Origin: Spirochaetaceae bacterium
Lineage (GTDB): Bacteria > Spirochaetota > Spirochaetia > B11-G9
Length of the DNA: 5,976 nt
NCBI GenBank assembly: GCA_030600745.1
Contig: JAUVLL010000214.1
Location: 1 to 5,976, forward strand
Direction: 5' to 3'
Position numbers and translations under genes: made by a program
Part shown: in pieces, positions 1 to 5,956 of the stretch
Position numbering within the stretch: the stretch's first letter is position 1
Layout of the letters: each line of letters starts with the position of its first letter
The notes under the pieces: generated by a model
Told to the model about the DNA's origin: nothing
The model's database searches: none
The model's input: the letters and a program-made list of their open reading frames with translations, nothing else

Positions 1-1312
1 TTCCCAACTGTAGTTTTGTGAGTGCCATATTATTATTGGTTACCGGATTTGTACTGTCCAGGTTCAAAGCCTTTGCGTATGATGTCTCTGCTTCTGAATA
101 TTTACCAAGTTCAAAAAGTACAACAGCCAGTGATCCATGATAAATTGCCTTATTAGAATCCAGACTTGCTGCTTTTTTGTAATAGGTGACCGCTCTTTCT
201 TTATCACCTGAATTTTTTTTCAATTCTCCCATCTGATAAAAAGCAGCGGCATTTGCAGGGTTTATTGCAGAAGCATTTTCAAAAGCCTTAAAAGCTGAAA
301 CTGAACTGCCCAGTCGTCTTTGAGTATACCCAAGATTCATAAATGCATTCTCATGTGTTGGCTCAATATGAATACACGCTTCAAAAGACTGTCTTGCTCC
401 ATCAAAATTCTTTGATCGGTATTGAGCTTTGCCCAGTTCATAGAGTAGTTCTGCTTTTTCAGGATTCAGACGTGCAGCAGTCTTGTAAGCATCAACTGCA
501 CTATCCCACTGATTTTGTTTTGCATACACTTCTCCAAGGATTTCGTATGGAATCCAAAGATTTTTATCCTTTTCAATAGCCTTATTAGCATATTCCACCG
601 CTTTATTTATATTACGCTGACTATTTTTGTCTTCCTGAAAATAGGACTTTCCTGTTTCTGCATATGCGACAGCAGAGTCAGGATCCAGTCCTAAAGCCTC
701 TCCAAAGTATCCTCTGGCCTGTGAATGCTGTTCCTCCTCCATTTTCTCTCTACCGGTTTTTATAAGCTCACTAACTTTTTCTGCTTTTTCGCGTTCAGCC
801 TGACTTAGCGCAGCCAGTCTATCGGCTTCTTCTTTTCGTCTTTTTTCTGCTTCAAGACGCTGCTCCTCCAGTTTTCGCAATTCTTCAGCATTGCGGGCTT
901 TTTCTTCAGCCAGTGTAACCGCATTAGCCTGATTAGATGAGTCTCCGATTGATTCACCCAATTCAGAAAGACTTTGAGAAAGCTCATCCTGGGCTCTTAA
1001 AGCATCTTCTTTGCGATTCTGTTCTAAAATACGCTCGTTCTCTTCAATTTCTTTTTTCCTGTTAATAATCTCATCTCTTAAATTACGTGCATCCATATTA
1101 TCAGCATTATCTATTAACAGGGAATTTATAAGATTAAGGGCCATATCGAACTGTTCACTCTCAAAGTACTCCCTTGCCAGTCTTAAAGTATTTTCTGACT
1201 TTACATCTCCCTTATCTGACGAAAACACACCGGCAAGAAACAAACCGCCCAATGCAAGAAGTATAATCAGAATCAATGCAGTAACTGCAATAATAACTTT
1301 TGTTCTATCCAT
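1..1312 (-). CDS. Membrane-anchored TPR/coiled-coil protein, C-terminus cut by window edge
   Basis: A frame of 437 codons stays open from the ATG at 1312 to the window edge, so the C-terminus is missing. Residues 6-29 form one hydrophobic segment after a short MDRTK start. The following residues are acidic, which by the positive-inside rule predicts a signal anchor with the body outside the cytoplasm. Residues 43-76 resemble a TPR. Residues 78-110 and 134-180 are rich in E, K, R and A and look like coiled coil. From about residue 180 there is a regular 34-residue TPR array of at least seven repeats: 180-213, 214-251 (with an insertion), 252-285, 286-319, 320-353, 354-387 and 388-421, plus the start of another. 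TPR arrays bind proteins; the partner is unknown. The start is supported by GGGGAG five bases before the ATG, overlapping the stop region of the upstream TPR gene, so the two are probably translationally coupled. No enzymatic motif is seen. Confidence 0.9.
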   Translation of the reverse strand, partial: MDRTKVIIAVTALILIILLALGGLFLAGVFSSDKGDVKSENTLRLAREYFESEQFDMALNLINSLLIDNADNMDARNLRDEIINRKKEIEENERILEQNRKEDALRAQDELSQSLSELGESIGDSSNQANAVTLAEEKARNAEELRKLEEQRLEAEKRRKEEADRLAALSQAEREKAEKVSELIKTGREKMEEEQHSQARGYFGEALGLDPDSAVAYAETGKSYFQEDKNSQRNINKAVEYANKAIEKDKNLWIPYEILGEVYAKQNQWDSAVDAYKTAARLNPEKAELLYELGKAQYRSKNFDGARQSFEACIHIEPTHENAFMNLGYTQRRLGSSVSAFKAFENASAINPANAAAFYQMGELKKNSGDKERAVTYYKKAASLDSNKAIYHGSLAVVLFELGKYSEAETSYAKALNLDSTNPVTNNNMALTKLQLG

Positions 1313-1323
1313 AAAATCTCCCC

Positions 1324-2076
1324 TCAATCCACAATATCAAAATCAACATTGTAAGCTTCAACATCTTCAGACCCTGCTGATATATTTGTAGTCCCTTCTC
1401 CGGCGGAACTCAAAGAATCGAGTACCTGACTTAATAAATCTCTTTGTCTGGCCTCTTCTTCCAGTCGTTTACGTTCGTCCTCAATTTTCTTTATTGCAAT
1501 TTCATCCAGTTTATGTTCCAAAAGATTTATTACTCTTTTTATCTCATCTCCCTGATAAGGATCAATTTCAACTGACATATATTTCTTATAATCTTTTAAT
1601 GCCTTATCATACTGCTGTTTACGAAGGTACTCACCAGCTCTGTTACGAAGCGCATCTCCATTGTATTCAAGATCTATAGCCTTAGAGTAATAGCTTATTG
1701 CTGAATCGTAATTACCAAGTATTGTCATATTATTAGCAATATTTACTAAAAAATGACTTTTCAGATCTCCTGCATATCCAAGTCCCTGATTATAAATATC
1801 TATCGCTTTTTGATTTTCATTAATCTGCTCATATGCAATACCCAGATAGTTATAGATATTTTTATTCCCCTTATCCTCGCCCAAAGCTATTTCCAACCAT
1901 ATTATTGCATCCGCTGGTTTATTTTCCATAAACAGCCTCTGTCCCGTTGAAAGAGAAGTTTCAGAATCCTCCCCAAAGACAGATGATATTAGAAATAATA
2001 TTAGTATTAGTACTAAACCTGGTCTAACCTTGATTTTTTTGCCCCCTAATCGTTTGACAGTATTCAATTTTCTCAT
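1324..2076 (-). CDS. Exported TPR protein with C-terminal coiled coil
   Basis: This 250-aa protein begins with a basic stretch of about 19 residues, then a hydrophobic core (about 21-33) and a possible signal-peptidase site after SSVFG (residue 35), so it is probably periplasmic or envelope-located. Residues 43-172 hold about four TPR-like repeats (43-71, 72-105, 106-139, 140-172), recognisable by AIDIYNQGL, AISYYSKAI and ALKDYKKYM. Residues 183-217 form a charged probable coiled coil. The last 30 residues are acidic and low in complexity. It is the first gene of the minus-strand pair and its TGA lies 11 bases before the next start. The start is uncertain. The ATG at 2076 has only a weak AGAAG in front, and the basic n-region is long. 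An ATC codon at 2034 has a far better Shine-Dalgarno and would give a textbook signal peptide. The function is unknown; a scaffold role with the downstream TPR protein is inferred. Confidence 0.88.
   Translation of the reverse strand: MRKLNTVKRLGGKKIKVRPGLVLILILFLISSVFGEDSETSLSTGQRLFMENKPADAIIWLEIALGEDKGNKNIYNYLGIAYEQINENQKAIDIYNQGLGYAGDLKSHFLVNIANNMTILGNYDSAISYYSKAIDLEYNGDALRNRAGEYLRKQQYDKALKDYKKYMSVEIDPYQGDEIKRVINLLEHKLDEIAIKKIEDERKRLEEEARQRDLLSQVLDSLSSAGEGTTNISAGSEDVEAYNVDFDIVD
2032..2047 (-). promoter_or_regulatory. Strong Shine-Dalgarno facing an in-frame ATC codon (possible alternative start)
   Basis: On the minus strand AGGGGG (2047-2042) is followed by seven bases and then ATC (2034-2032), which is codon 15 of the exported TPR gene. 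The spacing is ideal, and the resulting N-terminus (M)KVRPG followed by the hydrophobic core would be a typical signal peptide. ATC is a rare start codon in bacteria (known for some infC genes, for example), so this is a candidate only. Confidence 0.3.
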
Positions 2077-2082
2077 TAATCT
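2054..2082 (+). promoter_or_regulatory. Candidate sigma-70 type promoter for the plus-strand operon
   Basis: A perfect TTGACA lies at 2054-2059. Seventeen bases downstream is TAATCT (2077-2082), which keeps the three most conserved -10 positions (T, A and final T) but only 3 of 6 overall. A poorer-spaced alternative is ATTAAT at 2075-2080. A start near 2089 would leave a leader of about 11 bases that begins within the Shine-Dalgarno AAGGAG (2088-2093), which is unusually short. The -35 is convincing; the -10 is not. Confidence 0.35.
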
Positions 2083-2096
2083 TCTATAAGGAGAAG
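2081..2096. repeat. Small inverted repeat centred between two divergent genes
   Basis: CTTCT (2081-2085) and AGAAG (2092-2096) form a perfect 5-base inverted repeat with a 6-base spacer. It sits almost exactly midway between the ATGs at 2076 and 2100. On the plus transcript it overlaps the Shine-Dalgarno AAGGAG at 2088-2093, so it could be an operator or a weak hairpin affecting translation. Five-base arms are short enough to arise by chance. Confidence 0.3.
2088..2093 (+). promoter_or_regulatory. Shine-Dalgarno AAGGAG of the TPR/Mrr-like gene
   Basis: AAGGAG lies six bases before the ATG at 2100, a near-consensus site that decides this start. It is partly inside the inverted repeat at 2081-2096. 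Confidence 0.75.
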
Positions 2097-2099
2097 TAC

Positions 2100-3491
2100 A
2101 TGTCCCTTATTATCTTACTAGTTTTTATCATCGGAATCACAGTGGCAGTTATTACTTTTTTTGTACTGAAAACTATAATTGCTCCCAAAAAGCTTGCCAC
2201 CGTAGCAAATTTCCAAAAACAGGGTAAATACACTTCTGCTGTCCGCCTTGCTAAACAAATAATTGCGAAAGATCCCAGAAATCCGGAGGCTCATTATCTT
2301 CTTGCTCTCTCGTATATTTCACAAAATAAATCAGAAATTGCTCTAATGGAGCTTAAAACAGTAAATAATATGGGTAATTTCGGAGGTTACTGCAAAGAGA
2401 ATGATTTTCGTTTGATAATTGGCGAACTTTTTGAACAGTTCAACCAACCGGAAGAAGCACTAAAAGAGTATATCCTATTGATAAAACTTATGCCGACCAT
2501 AGGAGAATACTATTACCGGGCAGGAAAACTTTTTGAAAACCGGAATAAGGCTGACAAAGCTGTTCAATATTATAGAAAAGCTATTCAACTGAATCCCAGA
2601 TTAAGTTATGTCCACTACAGTCTTGGATATATATTGTACAGAGGGAAAAAGAATGTTGAAGCCAAAGCAGAATTTGAAGTAGCTCTAAAATATAAAGCTG
2701 ATCTTTATGCAGCTCATTTTTATCTTGGTAAGCTGCAAAAAGGAAACCACGATTACATACCCGCCCTGCTCTCTTTCGAAAAAGCAATCAGAGATCAGGA
2801 ATTCAAAATTAAAGCTCTGGTTGAACGCGGCAGCTGTTATATGAGTATGAAGAGTTTTGATAAAGCCATAATCGAACTGGAACGGGGAATCAAATTATCA
2901 ACTAATGCTTCATCTCCTGAAACACTTTATGCCCGATACTTTCTGGCTGCCTGTCATGAGCAGGAAAGAGACTTTGAAAGAGCCATTGATCAATGGGAAG
3001 TGATATATACAAAGAAACCAAATTTCAGAGATGTGGCAGAAAAACTTAGTCAGTACCAGGAACTGAGAACAGATGATAGAATGAAAGATTATCTTACTTC
3101 AGGTACTGCTGAATTTAATGAAATAACCAAGGCTCTTACTGTATCAATGGGGCTTAATATTACAGAACTTACAGAAATTAATAATGGATGCCAGATTATT
3201 GCAGTAGATGGTGACAATAAATGGCGTGCAGCAAAAAAAATGCCTAAACTTATATGGTACCTTCGTGTTCCTGATATGATACAGGATGCAACCATTCGAT
3301 CAATACATGAAAAAATGAAGGTTATAAGTGTAACCAGAGGTATAATTGTTGGAAGTACAAATTTTTCCAGAAAGGCACAGGAATATGCAGAAAGCAGACC
3401 TATTGACCTTATCAACAAAGAAGAACTTCAAAAAAACCTGAAGGAACTCGATTTCAGGGAAATTCAAAAAACGCTTAAAAAGGAAAAATAG
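2100..3491 (+). CDS. Membrane-anchored TPR protein with degenerate Mrr-like C-terminal domain
   Basis: This 463-aa protein opens with a hydrophobic segment (residues 2-27) followed by KTIIAPKK. The positive charges after the segment predict the bulk of the protein in the cytoplasm. About eight TPRs span residues 31-308; the clearest are 134-167 (ending AIQLNPR), 168-201, 202-235, 236-269 and 275-308. Residues 325-447 form a separate alpha/beta domain. Its end (GIIVGSTNFSRKAQEYAE, then IDLINKEEL) matches the pattern of Mrr-type restriction-endonuclease folds, where a strand leads into T-x-x-F-S-x-x-A and then L-I-x-x-x-x-L. The catalytic positions appear replaced: by eye, Asp becomes Gln365 and the Q-x-K motif becomes W386-Y-L388. 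Cleavage is therefore unlikely, and a binding or structural role is inferred. AAGGAG lies seven bases before the ATG and fixes the start. It is the first gene of a three-gene operon, two bases ahead of the metallophosphoesterase. Confidence 0.9.
   Translation: MSLIILLVFIIGITVAVITFFVLKTIIAPKKLATVANFQKQGKYTSAVRLAKQIIAKDPRNPEAHYLLALSYISQNKSEIALMELKTVNNMGNFGGYCKENDFRLIIGELFEQFNQPEEALKEYILLIKLMPTIGEYYYRAGKLFENRNKADKAVQYYRKAIQLNPRLSYVHYSLGYILYRGKKNVEAKAEFEVALKYKADLYAAHFYLGKLQKGNHDYIPALLSFEKAIRDQEFKIKALVERGSCYMSMKSFDKAIIELERGIKLSTNASSPETLYARYFLAACHEQERDFERAIDQWEVIYTKKPNFRDVAEKLSQYQELRTDDRMKDYLTSGTAEFNEITKALTVSMGLNITELTEINNGCQIIAVDGDNKWRAAKKMPKLIWYLRVPDMIQDATIRSIHEKMKVISVTRGIIVGSTNFSRKAQEYAESRPIDLINKEELQKNLKELDFREIQKTLKKEK
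2109..2136 (-). promoter_or_regulatory. Weak candidate promoter for the minus-strand TPR pair
   Basis: On the minus strand GATAAT (2114-2109) could be a -10 with TTCCGA (2136-2131, 3 of 6 matches) sixteen bases upstream. Transcription would begin near 2102, about 26 bases before the ATG at 2076. Both hexamers lie inside the first codons of the plus-strand TPR gene. The region is AT-rich, so chance matches are likely. Confidence 0.2.
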
Positions 3492-3493
3492 GT

Positions 3494-4174
3494 ATGCCTC
3501 AATTTAAAATACTGGGTATATCAGATAAAATTGATCCTCTTATTTATTCGGGTAACGTTAAGAAGCGTTTTAGTGATATTGACCTTATATTAAGCGCCGG
3601 TGATCTGGAGCTTAAATATTATGGTTTTATTGTCAGTTCATTGAATAAACCACTTTTATTTGTATTTGGAAATCACAATTTAAAATCATTGCCTCTTTAT
3701 CGTCATAAAAATGAACAATTTGATTTTAAAAATTCAGATACATTTGTTAATCTTCCATCAAGTTATGGATCTATCTATTTAGGTGACAAAGTTAAAAATA
3801 TCAAATCACTTCTTGTAGCTGGTCTTGGAGGCAGCATGAAGTATAATAACGGTTCAAATCAGTTTACTGAATTTGGAATGGCACTGAAAATAATAAAGAT
3901 ACTCCCCGGGTTGCTGATTAACAGGATTTTTTATGGAAGATGGCTTGATATTCTCCTGACTCATGCTCCACCAAGAGGGCTCGGAGACAAACAGGATAGA
4001 TGTCATCAGGGCTTTAAAATTTTCCGCACTTTTCTGGAACTTTTCAAACCCCAATACCTTCTTCATGGTCATATTCATCTATACGATATCAACACTCCAA
4101 GGGAAATCACTTTTATCAAAACAAAAATAGTTAATATATATGAACATCAAATTATTAAGATAGAGGTACCATGA
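3494..4174 (+). CDS. Calcineurin-like metallophosphoesterase
   Basis: This 226-aa cytoplasmic protein carries most of the metal-binding motifs of the calcineurin-like phosphoesterase superfamily in order: GISD (D11), AGDLE (D37), GNHN (N60, H61), LTHAPP (H157) and HGHIH (H191, H193, H195). These normally hold two divalent metals that hydrolyse phosphomono- or phosphodiesters; the substrate here cannot be told. The first motif is unusual. Superfamily members typically read D-x-H, but here it is D11-K-I followed by D14, so the usual His is missing and Asp14 may replace it as a ligand. No signal peptide or membrane segment is seen. The start is two bases after the stop of the TPR/Mrr-like gene, with AAGGA in that gene's last codons as a probable ribosome site. 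The stop overlaps the next start as ATGA. Close coupling on both sides suggests a shared task with its neighbours. Confidence 0.9.
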   Translation: MPQFKILGISDKIDPLIYSGNVKKRFSDIDLILSAGDLELKYYGFIVSSLNKPLLFVFGNHNLKSLPLYRHKNEQFDFKNSDTFVNLPSSYGSIYLGDKVKNIKSLLVAGLGGSMKYNNGSNQFTEFGMALKIIKILPGLLINRIFYGRWLDILLTHAPPRGLGDKQDRCHQGFKIFRTFLELFKPQYLLHGHIHLYDINTPREITFIKTKIVNIYEHQIIKIEVP

Positions 4175-5088
4175 TAGAAAGCGACAATTCTCATTTTATA
4201 AATTATCAGGCAAGGGAAGATTTTAATAAAGCCAGATCCAAAGCTTCAATTTCACGGATTTTAAATGCTCTTACACCGGAAAAACAGGATCTACTATCGT
4301 TGGAAGACATTAGAAATCTGATTAAACCTAAATCAGAAACTTATCTTGGGATGAAAGTAATTGAAATAAAAGATATTATAGGCAGCGAAGGCAGATATAA
4401 TGATTTTAACAGAACATTTTTACCCAAAAGAGAGTTTATTCGAAACAGATGGGAAAATGTAGATAAAGCTCATTTAAAATCCATAATACTGCCTCCTATC
4501 AAATTATACGAAATTGGCGGTGCACACTTTGTACGGGACGGAAATCATAGGGTCTCGGTAGCAAAACTGAAGGGAGTAATGAGTATTGATGCAGAAGTTA
4601 TAAGACTTGATACAGAAATATCCCTTGGAGCTGAACTTACAAGATCTGAAATTCAAAAAGCAATTATTCAATACGAAAAAAAGAGAGTGTTTGAACAAAC
4701 AGATTTGGGAGAAATAATCAAGCAGGATGATCTGGATTTTACTGCAACTGGTAGATTTTATGAAGTTCTTAGACATATACAAGGCCACAAATACTTTCTT
4801 AATGAAAACAAGGAAACAGAAATAGCTTTTACAGCTGCAGGAAAGTCATGGTATCAGAATCTTTACCTGCCGATAATCAGCATAGTACGGGCTGAAAATA
4901 TACTGACAAGATTTCCAGGCAGAACCGAAGGAGATCTTTACATGTGGATAATTAAGCATTGGGATGAACTAAAAAATAGAAATGATGACAATTTTTCTCT
5001 TCAGGAAGCGGCAGTTAACTTTTCATCACAATATGGAAAATCACATTTCCAACGGTTTCTTAATTTGATAAAAAAAATAATCCCTTAG
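4171..5088 (+). CDS. ParB/sulfiredoxin-fold protein with conserved PGRTEGDLYMW C-terminal block
   Basis: This 305-aa soluble protein has a charged N-terminal helix region (1-55), then a ParB-N/sulfiredoxin-like module at about 60-146. The module contains IIGSEGRYNDFN (69-80), LPPIKLYEI (107-115) and the signature FVRDGNHRVSVAKLKG (120-135). In ParB relatives this fold binds a nucleotide (CTP in true ParB) or acts as a nuclease or kinase; DGNHR corresponds to their phosphate-binding signature. The second half has SWYQNLYLPII (226-236) and PGRTEGDLYMWIIKH (249-263), a block I recall from ParB-like proteins of Chloroflexota and related bacteria and which may match a domain of unknown function. 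No helix-turn-helix typical of chromosome-partitioning ParB is evident, so it is probably not the segregation protein. GAGG just upstream and the ATGA overlap with the metallophosphoesterase stop support this start and translational coupling. It ends ten bases from a convergent lipoprotein gene. Confidence 0.82.
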   Translation: MIESDNSHFINYQAREDFNKARSKASISRILNALTPEKQDLLSLEDIRNLIKPKSETYLGMKVIEIKDIIGSEGRYNDFNRTFLPKREFIRNRWENVDKAHLKSIILPPIKLYEIGGAHFVRDGNHRVSVAKLKGVMSIDAEVIRLDTEISLGAELTRSEIQKAIIQYEKKRVFEQTDLGEIIKQDDLDFTATGRFYEVLRHIQGHKYFLNENKETEIAFTAAGKSWYQNLYLPIISIVRAENILTRFPGRTEGDLYMWIIKHWDELKNRNDDNFSLQEAAVNFSSQYGKSHFQRFLNLIKKIIP

Positions 5089-5098
5089 TTTACACACC

Positions 5099-5815
5099 CT
5101 ATTCTTCTCTCATACTTCTGTTATTGGTTTCCTTCTTTTCATCTTTCAGGGGATAAGGACCTCTGATTAAGCCAACCCCGTTTTCTGCATCAAATGAATA
5201 TATGCTTACCCAGAAAGCTCTGTTTGATGTATCATTATTAATTATATCCATACTGATTTTACCATTCTCAATTTTTATGTTTTTTAACAACTCCATTGAT
5301 TTATCATATATCCATAATGTATTTTCAGAAAAATTTGATCTAATTTCAATATCTGAACCAATCAGCAATTCGGGAAAATATTTATCATTATTTGTATCAA
5401 TCATTTTCCCTGAAATGCTAAAACTTCTGGTATCCCTTTCTCCAGCTTTATCTATAACAACAAGTCTATACTTTCCAGCAGGTAAATTGGAAAAATCGTT
5501 CATTCTTATACTTTTGGAACCAATCCAGTTCTTACCACCAAGAACCTTTTGAGTCCAGATATCAGTATCTAACTGCCAGAATAGTTCTGACTCATCATGG
5601 ATCAAATATATAAAATCAATATCTGCTATACCATCCTCATCTTCAATAAGAGTAAAAACGGAAAGTTCCTGATGTATTGATAATTCTGACGGAGTCCGTA
5701 TAAAATTAACCTGCCAGACAACCTGACCGATCTCCGGCACTGAACCACTACAGGAAACCAGCATAAGTAGAATGGTATTTAATATAACAGACTTAATCCT
5801 CTTAATCAAAGACAT
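5099..5815 (-). CDS. Predicted lipoprotein of unknown function, beta-rich
   Basis: This 238-aa protein starts with basic residues (MSLIKRIK), a hydrophobic stretch (10-20) and a lipobox LVSC, with Cys22 as the predicted lipidated residue, so signal peptidase II processing and an envelope location are likely. The residue after Cys is Ser, compatible with outer-membrane sorting in some bacteria, but spirochaete rules differ. Residues 35-135 look like a beta-sandwich: alternating strands, a DEDGIADIDF acidic turn and LPAGKYRLVVIDKAGE, reminiscent of bacterial Ig-like or fibronectin-like domains. Residues 150-222 are a second beta-rich part. The tail is charged. I do not recognise the family. The ATG lies nine bases after the stop of a short upstream frame. 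A modest GGGAAG lies twelve bases before it, inside the end of that frame, suggesting co-transcription. It is convergent with the ParB-like gene. Confidence 0.8.
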   Translation of the reverse strand: MSLIKRIKSVILNTILLMLVSCSGSVPEIGQVVWQVNFIRTPSELSIHQELSVFTLIEDEDGIADIDFIYLIHDESELFWQLDTDIWTQKVLGGKNWIGSKSIRMNDFSNLPAGKYRLVVIDKAGERDTRSFSISGKMIDTNNDKYFPELLIGSDIEIRSNFSENTLWIYDKSMELLKNIKIENGKISMDIINNDTSNRAFWVSIYSFDAENGVGLIRGPYPLKDEKKETNNRSMREE

Positions 5816-5824
5816 CGCAATGAA

Positions 5825-5956
5825 TTACTTCCCTGAAATATAATTTTCATAACTTACTACAGGGTTAGCGTAAGATTCGAGAACGATATCCTGGACATCT
5901 GAGGAAAGCCTTTTATACCTGTTAAGAAACTCGCCAATATCATCTTTGGTATACAT
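5825..5956 (-). CDS. Small ORF of 43 codons or C-terminal end of a larger gene
   Basis: On the minus strand ATG at 5956 opens a 43-codon frame beginning MYTKDDIGEFLNRYKRL and ending at TAA (5827-5825). AGGAAG lies nine bases before the ATG, an acceptable Shine-Dalgarno. No in-frame stop lies between this ATG and the window edge, so the frame may equally be the tail of a longer gene entering from the right. The residues are mixed charged and helical at first, then aromatic near the end (NPVVSYENYI). No known family is recognised. It lies nine bases upstream of the lipoprotein gene and is probably in the same transcript. Confidence 0.5.
   Translation of the reverse strand: MYTKDDIGEFLNRYKRLSSDVQDIVLESYANPVVSYENYISGK

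Noticed and set aside
343..579. Open frame of 78 codons on the plus strand
   Set aside because: It is antisense to the 34-residue TPR array of the left-end gene and has no ribosome site or recognisable motif.
1011..1391. Open frame of 126 codons on the plus strand
   Set aside because: It lies antisense to two well-supported TPR genes whose repeats and Shine-Dalgarno sites are clear; its composition is that of an antisense shadow.
1985..2025. Repeated ATTAGT-like units suggesting a tandem repeat
   Set aside because: They are the codons of the alternating Leu/Ile/Val signal-peptide core, explained by coding.
3232..3241. Run of eight A bases (also at 5070-5077, and eight T at 212-220) as phase-variable tracts
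   Set aside because: Runs of eight are common in an AT-rich genome, all lie in frame within intact genes, and none is at a typical switch position.
3089..3418. Open frame of 109 codons on the minus strand
   Set aside because: It is antisense to the end of the TPR region and the Mrr-like domain and shows no independent coding signal.
2100..3491. Restriction or anti-phage nuclease based on the Mrr-like domain
   Set aside because: The catalytic Asp and Q-x-K positions appear substituted, and no methyltransferase, helicase or other defence partner lies nearby.
4171..5088. Chromosome-partitioning parB
   Set aside because: No ParA gene, no evident helix-turn-helix and no parS-like palindrome are visible; the C-terminal block is unlike segregation ParB.
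5202..5552. Open frame of 116 codons on the plus strand
   Set aside because: It is antisense to the lipoprotein gene, whose lipobox and beta-rich sequence are convincing.
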